From Buchnera aphidicola (Tuberolachnus salignus) (GTDB lineage Bacteria > Pseudomonadota > Gammaproteobacteria > Enterobacterales > Enterobacteriaceae), in NCBI RefSeq assembly GCF_900016785.1, contig NZ_LN890285.1:310001-374000 (forward strand): a stretch of DNA of 64,000 nt. Reading direction: 5' to 3'. The position numbers and the translations under genes are program-made. Below, piece after piece: positions 1 to 8,148 of the stretch. Position 1 is the stretch's first letter, and each line of letters starts with the position of its first letter. The notes beneath the pieces are model-generated. The model was not told where the DNA came from. It saw only the letters and a list, made by a program, of their open reading frames with translations, and ran no database searches.

Positions 1-868
1 TTTTTTTTGTATTTATAAAAATAGCATAAAAAATTTTACCTACAGAATAAAAAATATTATTTCGAAAACAATAAATTGAATCTCCAATTTTAGGTAAAAA
101 ATTTGATATTCCTTTTATACAGATTAAATGTGTATTAAAAATTTTTTTTGTTTCTATTTTAAAAATCATTTCTTGTCCATAATAACATCCTTTTTTAAAA
201 TTAATAGCATTCCAAAATTTTAAATTTAATAATTGAGGTAAAAATTTTCCCATATTTTTTTGAGTTATAATAGGAAAATTTGACTCTATGTCTAATGATA
301 ACCATTGTATATAATTATTTTTTTGAATATCGATCGGAATTTTTTTTAAAAATTTAAATGTTAATGTTTTAGGAACTAATATTAAAACTCTAAAAATAGG
401 AATACATATTTTTAAAAAAATATAATTTTTTATATATTCTATATTTTTTTTTATAAAAAAATTTTTCATAAAAATTTTAGACAAAAAATTCTCAGAATTT
501 TTTCCTGAAATTCCAAAAAGATTAAAATTTGATAAAATATAAATTTTTATTTTGGAAAAAACAGAATATTTTTTTAATTCTAAAATTTGTTTTTTTACAA
601 TATCTGTAGGAATAAGATATAAATATCCTAAACGAAATAACATAATAATTAAAACACCCCAAACTTTACCATTATAATTACAATGAGCACCAATTTTATA
701 ATTTTTTAAAGTAATATGATCTATTTCAATTGAAAATTGTTGATTTAAATATTTTTTAGCATCCGAACCTAAAACATAAACTAAAGACAAATGTTCTATA
801 GACATACAAGTTAATGGGAGAAATTTACTTAAAAAAATTTGAGTATTTAAATTATTAAAAAATTTCAT
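1..868 (-). CDS. ygfZ: YgfZ folate-binding Fe-S/tRNA modification protein (3' end cut by window edge)
   Basis: YgfZ is a GcvT-like, folate-dependent protein that supports iron-sulfur enzymes such as MiaB. Reading the minus strand from ATG at 868 gives an open frame of 289 codons running off the window start with no stop, so the C-terminus is missing. The family signature appears near residues 225-235 as KKGCYYGQE, with the conserved cysteine. The start is preceded by AAGAAGG at good spacing. It is divergent from prfB. The protein is very rich in Lys, Ile, Asn and Phe, as is usual here. Identity rests on the signature and general fold-length agreement with the roughly 325-residue family. Confidence 0.85.
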   Translation of the reverse strand, partial: MKFFNNLNTQIFLSKFLPLTCMSIEHLSLVYVLGSDAKKYLNQQFSIEIDHITLKNYKIGAHCNYNGKVWGVLIIMLFRLGYLYLIPTDIVKKQILELKKYSVFSKIKIYILSNFNLFGISGKNSENFLSKIFMKNFFIKKNIEYIKNYIFLKICIPIFRVLILVPKTLTFKFLKKIPIDIQKNNYIQWLSLDIESNFPIITQKNMGKFLPQLLNLKFWNAINFKKGCYYGQEMIFKIETKKIFNTHLICIKGISNFLPKIGDSIYCFRNNIFYSVGKIFYAIFINTKK

Positions 869-1068
869 ATTTTAAAAACCTTCTTATATAAAATTATTAT
901 AAGTTCAATTATATTAATAATCTTCTCATGAAAAAATATGTTATTATTTATTAAAATTAATTTATAAAAAAAATTTTTAAAAAAATATTACATTTTTATA
1001 TTTTAAATATTGTTCAAAAATATCTTATATAATTTTAAATTTTTAATCATAAAAATTTAGGTGAAAAA

Positions 1069-2134
1069 ATGTCAGAATTTTTTAAAATTTTTAAACAAAT
1101 TAACAAATTAAAAAAAAATATTATTTCTCTTCAGAGGAATCTTTGAAATTTCTTTATTAAGAGATAAAAAAAATATTTTATTTCTTTTAAAAAAATTTAA
1201 ACATAAAATTTGCATTCATAAAGAAAAAAAAATTATTTTATTTAATCAAAAAATACAAGACATAAATGATTGGACTGCTATATTCTTAAAAGATTCAGAT
1301 ATTAATATTTTAAAAGAAATTAAAATATTATATCAAGACTTAAATAAAAATGTTAAAAAAATAGAAAAATATATCATGTTCTCAAATCAATATGATCAAA
1401 ACAATTGTTACGTAGACATACAATCTGGATCAGGAGGTATTGAATCACAAGATTGGTCTAAAATATTATTAAAAATGTATATTCGGTGGGCTGCAAAAAA
1501 AAAATTAAAATCAAAAATTATTCAAGAAACTTGTGGAGAAATTACGGGACTGAAATCTGTTACATTAAAAATTACCGGTAAATATGCATTTGGATGGTTT
1601 CGTACTGAAACTGGAATACATCGTTTAGTTCGAAAAAGTCCTTTTGATACTGGAAATCGAAGACATACATCTTTTAGTTCTGTATTTGTATATCCTAGTA
1701 TTAAAAAAAATACAAAAATCAATTTAAATCCTAATGATTTACGAATTGACGTTTATAGATCATCAGGAGCTGGCGGACAACATGTTAATCGAACAGAATC
1801 AGCTGTAAGAATCACACATATACCAACTGGTATAACAACTCAATGTCAAAACGATAGATCACAACATAAAAATAAAAATATAGCATTAAAACAATTATAT
1901 TCTAAACTATATAATGTTAACTTAAAAAAAGAAAAAGATATAAAAAAAAAAATTAATAAAAATAAATTAACTATACGGTGGGGAAATCAAATAAGATCAT
2001 ATATTTTAGATAGTTCTCGGATTAAAGATATTCAAACTGGTATAGAAACTTCTGCAGTAAATTCAGTTTTAAACGGAAATTTACAAATTTTTGTAGAAAC
2101 TAATTTAAAAAAAAATCAAGGTAAAAAAAATTGA
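1069..2134 (+). CDS. prfB: Peptide chain release factor 2, made by programmed +1 frameshift
   Basis: RF2 terminates translation at UGA and UAA. Translation starts at ATG 1069 (weak SD, TAGGTGA), runs 25 codons to CTT (1141-1143), meets UGA (1144-1146), shifts +1 and continues from GAA at 1145. The frame from 1145 is continuous with the long downstream frame ending at 2134. The mature part contains the peptidyl-tRNA hydrolysis motif GAGGQHVN and the RF domain region GSGGIESQDW. The total, about 354 residues, is near E. coli RF2 (365). A naive start at 1376 would lose about 100 N-terminal residues. The terminal TGA overlaps the TTG start of lysS, as in the E. coli prfB-lysS operon. Confidence 0.96.
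1133..1146 (+). promoter_or_regulatory. prfB programmed +1 frameshift site
   Basis: An internal SD-like AGAGG (1133-1137) is followed by a three-base spacer and the slippery codon CTT, then the in-frame TGA at codon 26. This is the geometry of the E. coli RF2 autoregulatory site: low RF2 leaves the UGA unread and favours the shift of tRNA-Leu from CUU to UUU. Confidence 0.93.
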
Positions 2135-3645
2135 AAAATGTTACTTGCCTAAAAAAAATAGATAAACAAAGTAATTCTGAATATATTGAACGAAAAAAAA
2201 AAATGATTAAATTAAAAAAAAAGGGATTTGATTTTCCGAACAACTTTTTTTTTAAAAATGCTACAAAAAAAATATTTAAAAAATATTCTCAAAACACAAA
2301 AGAAGAATTAAAACAACTAAATATTAAAACTCAAATTGCTGGACGAATTATAACTAAAAGAATTTTCGGAAAAGCAATATTTTTTCAAATACAAGATTTT
2401 GATCATGAAATTCAAATTTATATTGCTTCTCATAATTTTTCTATTTCTGAATATCAAAAAAAAATTTTAAAATTAGATATCGGAGATATAATAGGAATTT
2501 TTGGTATTTTTTTTAAAACTAATACTGGAAAATTTACTATTTATTGTACTAAAATTTTTTTATTAAATAAAAGCTTATATCCTTTACCAGATAAATATTA
2601 TGGTTTACATAATCAAGAAACGAAATATCGAAAAAGATATTTAGATTTAATTGTTAATTTAAAAATAAAAAAAATTTTTATTATTAGATCAAAAATTTTA
2701 TCTAAAATTCGATTTTTTATGCAAGAAAAAAAATTTATAGAAATTGAGACTCCTATGATGCATGATGTTCCTGGTGGAGCAACAGCAAAACCTTTTATTA
2801 CATATAATAATTCTTTACAACAAAATATGTATTTACGTATTGCGCCAGAACTATATTTAAAACGTGTTATTATAGGTGGATTTAAAAAAATTTTTGAAAT
2901 TAATAGAAATTTTCGAAATGAAGGTGTATCTACAAGACATAATCCAGAATTTACTATGATGGAAATTTATTCTGCTTATAAAACTTATAAGGATATGATT
3001 TTATTATTACAAGAAATTTTTTTATATTTAATTAACATTATATTTAATTCTTCAATTTTGAAATATCAACAACATTCTTTTAATTTTAAAAAAGAAATTA
3101 GAATTATGACCATGTGTGAAGCAATTTTAAAATTTAATCCTACCATTAAAAAAGAAAATTTAAAAGATTTCAAAAACGCAAAAATTTTAATGCAAACCTT
3201 AAAGTTTAAAATTGAATCCCATTGGACTTTAGGACATATCATTCACTATATTTTTGAAAAAACAACAGAAAAAAAATTAATTACTCCAACTTTTATTACA
3301 GAATATCCTATAGAAGTTTCTCCATTAGCTAAAACTCATCCAAAAAATGTTCAATTTACAGAAAGATTTGAATTTTTCTTATTTGGTTACGAAATTGCTA
3401 ATGGATATTCTGAACTGAATGATTCTGAAGAACAAAAAAAACGTTTTAAACAACAAATACTATTAGAAAAAAAAGAAAAAATAAAAAATAGTTTTTATGA
3501 TTTTGAATATATTTCAGCATTAGAATATGGACTTCCTCCAACTGCAGGTCTTGGAATTGGGATTGATCGATTAATTATGATTTTAACTAATCAAAATAAT
3601 ATTCGTGATGTTATTTTATTTCCATCTTTAAGACAAAAAACATAA
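2131..3645 (+). CDS. lysS: Lysyl-tRNA synthetase, class II
   Basis: LysRS charges tRNA-Lys in the cytoplasm. At 504 residues it matches E. coli LysS (505) from end to end. An N-terminal OB-fold anticodon-binding domain (about 60-150) precedes the class II catalytic domain, with motif 2 FRNEGVSTRHNPEFTMME near residue 265 and motif 3 GLGIGIDRLIMILT near 475. The start is TTG at 2131, overlapping the prfB stop as TTGA and preceded by AAGG. The ATG at 2138 is out of frame and the next in-frame ATG would remove about 24 residues, so TTG with translational coupling is preferred. Confidence 0.96.
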   Translation: MKNVTCLKKIDKQSNSEYIERKKKMIKLKKKGFDFPNNFFFKNATKKIFKKYSQNTKEELKQLNIKTQIAGRIITKRIFGKAIFFQIQDFDHEIQIYIASHNFSISEYQKKILKLDIGDIIGIFGIFFKTNTGKFTIYCTKIFLLNKSLYPLPDKYYGLHNQETKYRKRYLDLIVNLKIKKIFIIRSKILSKIRFFMQEKKFIEIETPMMHDVPGGATAKPFITYNNSLQQNMYLRIAPELYLKRVIIGGFKKIFEINRNFRNEGVSTRHNPEFTMMEIYSAYKTYKDMILLLQEIFLYLINIIFNSSILKYQQHSFNFKKEIRIMTMCEAILKFNPTIKKENLKDFKNAKILMQTLKFKIESHWTLGHIIHYIFEKTTEKKLITPTFITEYPIEVSPLAKTHPKNVQFTERFEFFLFGYEIANGYSELNDSEEQKKRFKQQILLEKKEKIKNSFYDFEYISALEYGLPPTAGLGIGIDRLIMILTNQNNIRDVILFPSLRQKT

Positions 3646-3688
3646 AAATTATAATTATTTATAATTTTTTAAAAATTAGGAGAATATT

Positions 3689-4921
3689 ATGAATAATATT
3701 ATTTTAAAAAAAAAACATGTTTTTTTTTTAACTAAAACTTATAAAACACCATTATGGGTCTATAATGCAGAGATAATTCGACAACAAATTTTAAAATTAA
3801 AAAAATTTCAAATTGTTCGTTTTGCTCAAAAATCATGCTCTAATATACATATTTTAAAAATTATTCGAAAATGTGGAGCAAAAATTGATGCTGTTTCAAT
3901 AGGGGAAATTGAAAGAGCATTAATTTCTGGTTTTAAAACCTATAGTAACGATATTGTTTTTACATCAGATATTTTTGAAAAAAAAAGTTTAAAAAAAGTT
4001 ATAAAATATAAAATTCCTGTAAATTTAGGTTCTTTACATATGATTAAACAATTAGGAGAAAAATCTCCTAAACATCCAGTTTGGATACGAATTAATCCTA
4101 AATTTGGTCACGGTCATCACATAAAAACTAATACTGGTGGTGAAAATAGTAAACATGGTATTTGGAATTCTATTAAAGCTTTAAAATTATTAAAAAAATA
4201 TAATTTAAACTTAATAGGTTTACATATGCATATTGGATCAGGAGTAGATTATTTACATTTAAAAAAAGTTAGTCAAGCTATGATTAAAGAAGCGATAAAT
4301 TTAAATCAAAAAATAAATTTTATTTCTGCAGGTGGAGGCTTAACAATTCCGTATCACGAAAAAGAACAAGAAGTAAATCTTAACAATTATTATAAAATTT
4401 GGAATAAAGCAAAAAAAAAAATATCTAATTTTTTACAATGCCCTATCACATTAGAGATTGAACCTGGAAGATTTATTACTGCCCAATCTGGTATATTAAT
4501 TTCAAAAATTTGTTCTATCAAAAAAAATCAAAAAAAATATTTTGTTATTTTGGATTCTGGATTTAATGATTTATTACGACCGGTATTATATGGTAGTTAT
4601 CACAAAATCACAGTTATTCCAGGACCAAAACATATTTTTCATAAAAAATATAATATTGATGCTATAATATCCGGTCCTTTATGTGAATCAGGTGATCTTT
4701 TCACTGTTACTAAAACTGGATCTTTAATTACTAGAAAATTTCAAAACATTGCTTGCGGTGATTATTTAATTATTCATGATACTGGTGCATATGGCGCATC
4801 TATGTCTTCAAATTATAATAGCAGACCTTTAATTCCTGAAATATTATATGATCATAAAAAATTTAAACTTATTCGAAGAAGACAAACTATTCAAGAAATG
4901 TTATCGTTAGAAAATAATTAA
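3689..4921 (+). CDS. lysA: Diaminopimelate decarboxylase
   Basis: LysA removes CO2 from meso-diaminopimelate to give lysine, the last step of the pathway. It is a PLP fold-III decarboxylase with an alanine-racemase-like barrel and a beta domain. The PLP lysine is K48 in FAQKSCSNIHIL. The HIGSG motif lies near residue 181 and the CESGD motif, which supplies active-site residues of the dimer, near 331. The length of 410 is close to E. coli (420). AGGAGA lies just before ATG. It follows lysS by 43 bp. Provision of lysine to the host is a core Buchnera role (inference). Confidence 0.96.
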   Translation: MNNIILKKKHVFFLTKTYKTPLWVYNAEIIRQQILKLKKFQIVRFAQKSCSNIHILKIIRKCGAKIDAVSIGEIERALISGFKTYSNDIVFTSDIFEKKSLKKVIKYKIPVNLGSLHMIKQLGEKSPKHPVWIRINPKFGHGHHIKTNTGGENSKHGIWNSIKALKLLKKYNLNLIGLHMHIGSGVDYLHLKKVSQAMIKEAINLNQKINFISAGGGLTIPYHEKEQEVNLNNYYKIWNKAKKKISNFLQCPITLEIEPGRFITAQSGILISKICSIKKNQKKYFVILDSGFNDLLRPVLYGSYHKITVIPGPKHIFHKKYNIDAIISGPLCESGDLFTVTKTGSLITRKFQNIACGDYLIIHDTGAYGASMSSNYNSRPLIPEILYDHKKFKLIRRRQTIQEMLSLENN

Positions 4922-5100
4922 TATTTTTTAAACAAACATCGTAATAATTTTTATTTTTTAATAAAGTACACATAATATTTTTATTTAATGTTTTTTATTT
5001 GTTATCATAATAAAAAAAAATTTTAATTTATAAAAAATTATTTTTTAAAATATTTTATGATATTAAAAATAATTTTTTCACTCTATAACATAAAAAAAAT

Positions 5101-6426
5101 ATGGAAAAAAAAGTATATATTAAAACTTGGGGATGTCAAATGAACGAACATGATTCTGACTTACTCCAAAATATTTTAAAAAAGAAAAAATATATTATTG
5201 TAAAAAATCCAGAAATTTCAGATATTTTAATTTTAAATACATGTTCAATTCGTGAAAAAGCACAAGAAAAAGTATTTCACCAATTAGGACGCTGGAAAAA
5301 ATTAAAAGATAAAAATAACAATATTATTATCGCAGTAGGTGGTTGCGTTGCTTCTCAAGAAGGAATAAAAATTTTTGAACGCGCAAAATTTATTAACATA
5401 ATTTTTGGACCCCAAACATTACATAAATTACCAAATTTACTAAATAAAGTAACTAAAAAAAATCCTTTTTTTATTGATATTAAATTGAAGTCTTTAAAAA
5501 AATTTAATCTTAATTTTATTAAAACCATTCAAAAAAAATGTGTTGAATATGTATCTATTATAGAAGGATGCAATCAATTTTGTTCTTTTTGTATCGTACC
5601 ATATACACGTGGAAAAGAAATCAGTCGACCTTCAAAAGATATATTATTAGAAATTAAAAAGTTATCTCAAACAGGAATACGTGAAATAATATTACTTGGT
5701 CAAAATGTTAACGCATATATAGAAAAGAAAAAAAATAAAATATATGATTTTTCTGATTTATTACTTGATATTTCAAAAATTGATAAAATTTTAAGAATTC
5801 GTTATGTTACAAGTCATCCAAAAAAATTTACTAATAAATTAATACAACTATATCAAAAAATTCCCAAATTAGTTAATTTTTTACATTTACCAGTACAAAG
5901 TGGTTCTAATCGAATTTTAAAATTAATGAAAAGAGGGTATACTATTGAAGAATATATTAATCTTATTTATCAAATAAAAAAAATTAGACCTCAGATGGTA
6001 TTTAGTTCTGATTTTATTGTAGGGTATCCAGGAGAAACAAAAAAAGATTTTGAAAAAACAATTAATTTAATTAAAAATATTAATTTTGATACTAGTTTTA
6101 GTTTTTTATATTCTTCAAGACCGGGAACAAAAGCATCTAAATTAAAAGATTTTTTATCGTTAGAAGAAAAAAAAAAAAGATTATATAAATTACAAAAAAT
6201 AATAAAATTACAATCTTTTCAATGGCGTCGACGTATGCTTGGAACGATACAAAATGTATTAGTAGAAGGAGTATCAAAAAAAAATCATGTAAAAGAATTA
6301 TTTGGTAAAACTGAAAATAACCGTCAAGTTTATTTTTCTGGTGATTCCAGCTATATTGGAAAATTAGTAAAAATAAAAATTATAGAGATTAATTATAATT
6401 CTTTTTTAAAAGGAAAATTATTATAA
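5101..6426 (+). CDS. miaB: tRNA-2-methylthio-N6-dimethylallyladenosine synthase
   Basis: MiaB is a radical-SAM methylthiotransferase that converts i6A37 to ms2i6A37 in tRNAs reading UNN codons. Two clusters are supported by conserved cysteines: C12, C48 and C82 in the N-terminal MTTase domain, and C157, C161 and C164 in the radical-SAM motif GCNQFCSFC. A C-terminal TRAM region follows at about 378-441. The length of 441 compares with 474 in E. coli. ATG at 5101 has no clear SD. In E. coli miaB is followed by ybeZ, ybeY and ybeX; ybeZ is absent here. Confidence 0.95.
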   Translation: MEKKVYIKTWGCQMNEHDSDLLQNILKKKKYIIVKNPEISDILILNTCSIREKAQEKVFHQLGRWKKLKDKNNNIIIAVGGCVASQEGIKIFERAKFINIIFGPQTLHKLPNLLNKVTKKNPFFIDIKLKSLKKFNLNFIKTIQKKCVEYVSIIEGCNQFCSFCIVPYTRGKEISRPSKDILLEIKKLSQTGIREIILLGQNVNAYIEKKKNKIYDFSDLLLDISKIDKILRIRYVTSHPKKFTNKLIQLYQKIPKLVNFLHLPVQSGSNRILKLMKRGYTIEEYINLIYQIKKIRPQMVFSSDFIVGYPGETKKDFEKTINLIKNINFDTSFSFLYSSRPGTKASKLKDFLSLEEKKKRLYKLQKIIKLQSFQWRRRMLGTIQNVLVEGVSKKNHVKELFGKTENNRQVYFSGDSSYIGKLVKIKIIEINYNSFLKGKLL

Positions 6427-6469
6427 ATATATTTTTTAAAAAAAAATAACATTGATTTTTTCTCAATAT

Positions 6470-6922
6470 ATGAAAACAATTATAAAAATAAATATACAAA
6501 AAATTTGTAAAAAAAAAAATAATATTCCTTCTTTACAAGATTTTCAATATTGGTTGCATACTATATTAAAAGGTAAAAAAATTGAATTAACAATCAGAAT
6601 AGTAGAAAAATATGAGATTAAAAATTTAAATTTTTTATATAGAAAAAAAAATAAAGTTACTAATGTTTTATCTTTTTTTTATAATACACAAATCAAAAAA
6701 AAGTCTTTATATTATTTAGGAGATATTGTATTTTGTAAAAAATATATAGAATACGAAATTTTTAAATACAAAAAAAATTACAAAGAACATTGGGCACATT
6801 TGACTATTCATTCTACATTACATTTGTTAAATTATAATCATGATACTTTAAAAGACCAAAAAAAAATGGAAAAATTAGAAACAAAATTAATGTTAAATTT
6901 AGGATACAAAAATCCTTATTAA
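6470..6922 (+). CDS. ybeY: YbeY endoribonuclease / 16S rRNA maturation factor
   Basis: YbeY is a zinc-dependent endoribonuclease needed for 16S 3'-end maturation and 70S quality control. The metal motif HxxxHxxxxxH is present as H114, H118 and H124 in HSTLHLLNYNH. The length of 150 is close to E. coli (155). The open frame extends upstream to TTG 6452, but ATG 6470 aligns with the E. coli N-terminus and is preferred. No strong SD is visible. It lies between miaB and corC as in E. coli, without ybeZ. Confidence 0.93.
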   Translation: MKTIIKINIQKICKKKNNIPSLQDFQYWLHTILKGKKIELTIRIVEKYEIKNLNFLYRKKNKVTNVLSFFYNTQIKKKSLYYLGDIVFCKKYIEYEIFKYKKNYKEHWAHLTIHSTLHLLNYNHDTLKDQKKMEKLETKLMLNLGYKNPY

Positions 6923-7015
6923 AATTTTATTCTCATAAAAAATATATAGTTTTTTTTAAAAAATATTTATCATTTAATTAAATAATTAACTTTATTGGTA
7001 TGAAAAATAAATTAC

Positions 7016-7897
7016 ATGTGTGAAAAATATATAACGACTGCAAATAAGAAATATAAAAAAAATTTTTTTTCTGAAATTATTTATAAATTTTTTAAAAAAG
7101 AACCAAAAAATCAAGAAGAATTATTAGAATTTATTAATATTTTAAAAAAGAAAAAACAATTAGACTCTGAAACTTCAAATATGTTAAAAGGTGTAATTGC
7201 TATTTCAAAAAAAAAAGTACAAGATATTATGATTCCGAGACCACATATTATATTTTTAAAATCTTATTATACATTTTCTAAATGTTTAAAAATTATTGTT
7301 ACATCATCACATTCTCGTTTTCCAGTTATAAACCACGATAAAAATTTTGTAGAAGGTTTTTTAATTGCTAAAGATTTGTTAACTTTTTTAAATAATAAAA
7401 AAATTTCTTTTTCTTTAAAAAACGTACTTAGACCACCACTTTTAGTACCAGAAAGTAAATCTGTTGATAGTATGTTAAAATATTTTCAAGAAAAAAGATA
7501 TCATATGGCTGTTGTGATTGATGAATTTGGAAGTATTTCTGGATTAATAACAATAGAAGATATCTTAGAATTAATTGTAGGAAATATTGAAGACGAATAT
7601 GATCATAGAATAAATTATAAAAAAAATATTCAAAAAATAGACAATGATAATTATATTGTGATGGGATTAACTACGTTAAAACAATTTAACAAATACTTTC
7701 AAACTAAATACAATGATTTAGAAGTTGATACTATTGGTGGTTTATTATTAAAAAAAATTGGAAAAATTCCGAATAAAAATGAAAAAATTTATGTAAATTT
7801 TTTTATATTTACTATTTCTGTTGTAAATCGCCGACATATTATTCAAACTCACATGCAAATCAAAAAACAAAATTCTAAAGAAATTTTAAAAAAATAA
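7016..7897 (+). CDS. ybeX: CorC/YbeX CBS-domain protein
   Basis: YbeX (CorC) is a cytoplasmic CBS-domain protein linked to magnesium/cobalt efflux and, in recent work, to ribosome metabolism. Paired CBS domains lie at about 70-195, including IMIPRPHI and the second repeat ending GLITIEDILELIVGNIEDEYD. A CorC/HlyC transporter-associated domain follows at about 207-285. The length of 293 equals E. coli (292). It lies downstream of ybeY. In E. coli lnt follows; here the downstream space holds only a hairpin, then leuS. Confidence 0.94.
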   Translation: MCEKYITTANKKYKKNFFSEIIYKFFKKEPKNQEELLEFINILKKKKQLDSETSNMLKGVIAISKKKVQDIMIPRPHIIFLKSYYTFSKCLKIIVTSSHSRFPVINHDKNFVEGFLIAKDLLTFLNNKKISFSLKNVLRPPLLVPESKSVDSMLKYFQEKRYHMAVVIDEFGSISGLITIEDILELIVGNIEDEYDHRINYKKNIQKIDNDNYIVMGLTTLKQFNKYFQTKYNDLEVDTIGGLLLKKIGKIPNKNEKIYVNFFIFTISVVNRRHIIQTHMQIKKQNSKEILKK

Positions 7898-7963
7898 TAT
7901 TTTATTATATGTTAAAAAATTTAATATTTTTTTATTAATTATTTTTTTAAAAAAAATTTTAAA

Positions 7964-8052
7964 ACAATATTGGATATTTAAACAACATAAAATTTTTTTT
8001 AAAAAATAATATTTTAAAAATTTTATTATGTTTTAAATATATCCAGTATTGT
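7964..8052 (+). repeat. Long imperfect inverted repeat (hairpin) between ybeX and leuS
   Basis: The arm starting at 7964 (ACAATATTGGATAT) pairs with the arm ending at 8052 (ATATCCAGTATTGT), using one G-U pair. The pairing continues through TTTAAA, ACAT and AAAATTTTT blocks with small bulges, giving arms of about 35 nt around an A/T loop. It could be a terminator for ybeX or a leader structure for leuS. It lies where E. coli has lnt. No ORF is visible in 7898-8148. Confidence 0.75.
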
Positions 8053-8148
8053 ACATAAATCAAAAATTTTTTTACTATTGAATTTTTTATTATAATATTT
8101 ATAATAAAAAATTTTTTTATATAATATTTTTTATTTTAAAGGTATCTT

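Noticed and set aside
1028..1033. TATAAT upstream of prfB
   Set aside because: TTGTTC is only 12 bp upstream; in this A/T-rich DNA the match is not significant.
1522..1722. Minus-strand open frame within prfB
   Set aside because: Antisense shadow of the conserved RF2 coding frame, with no SD.
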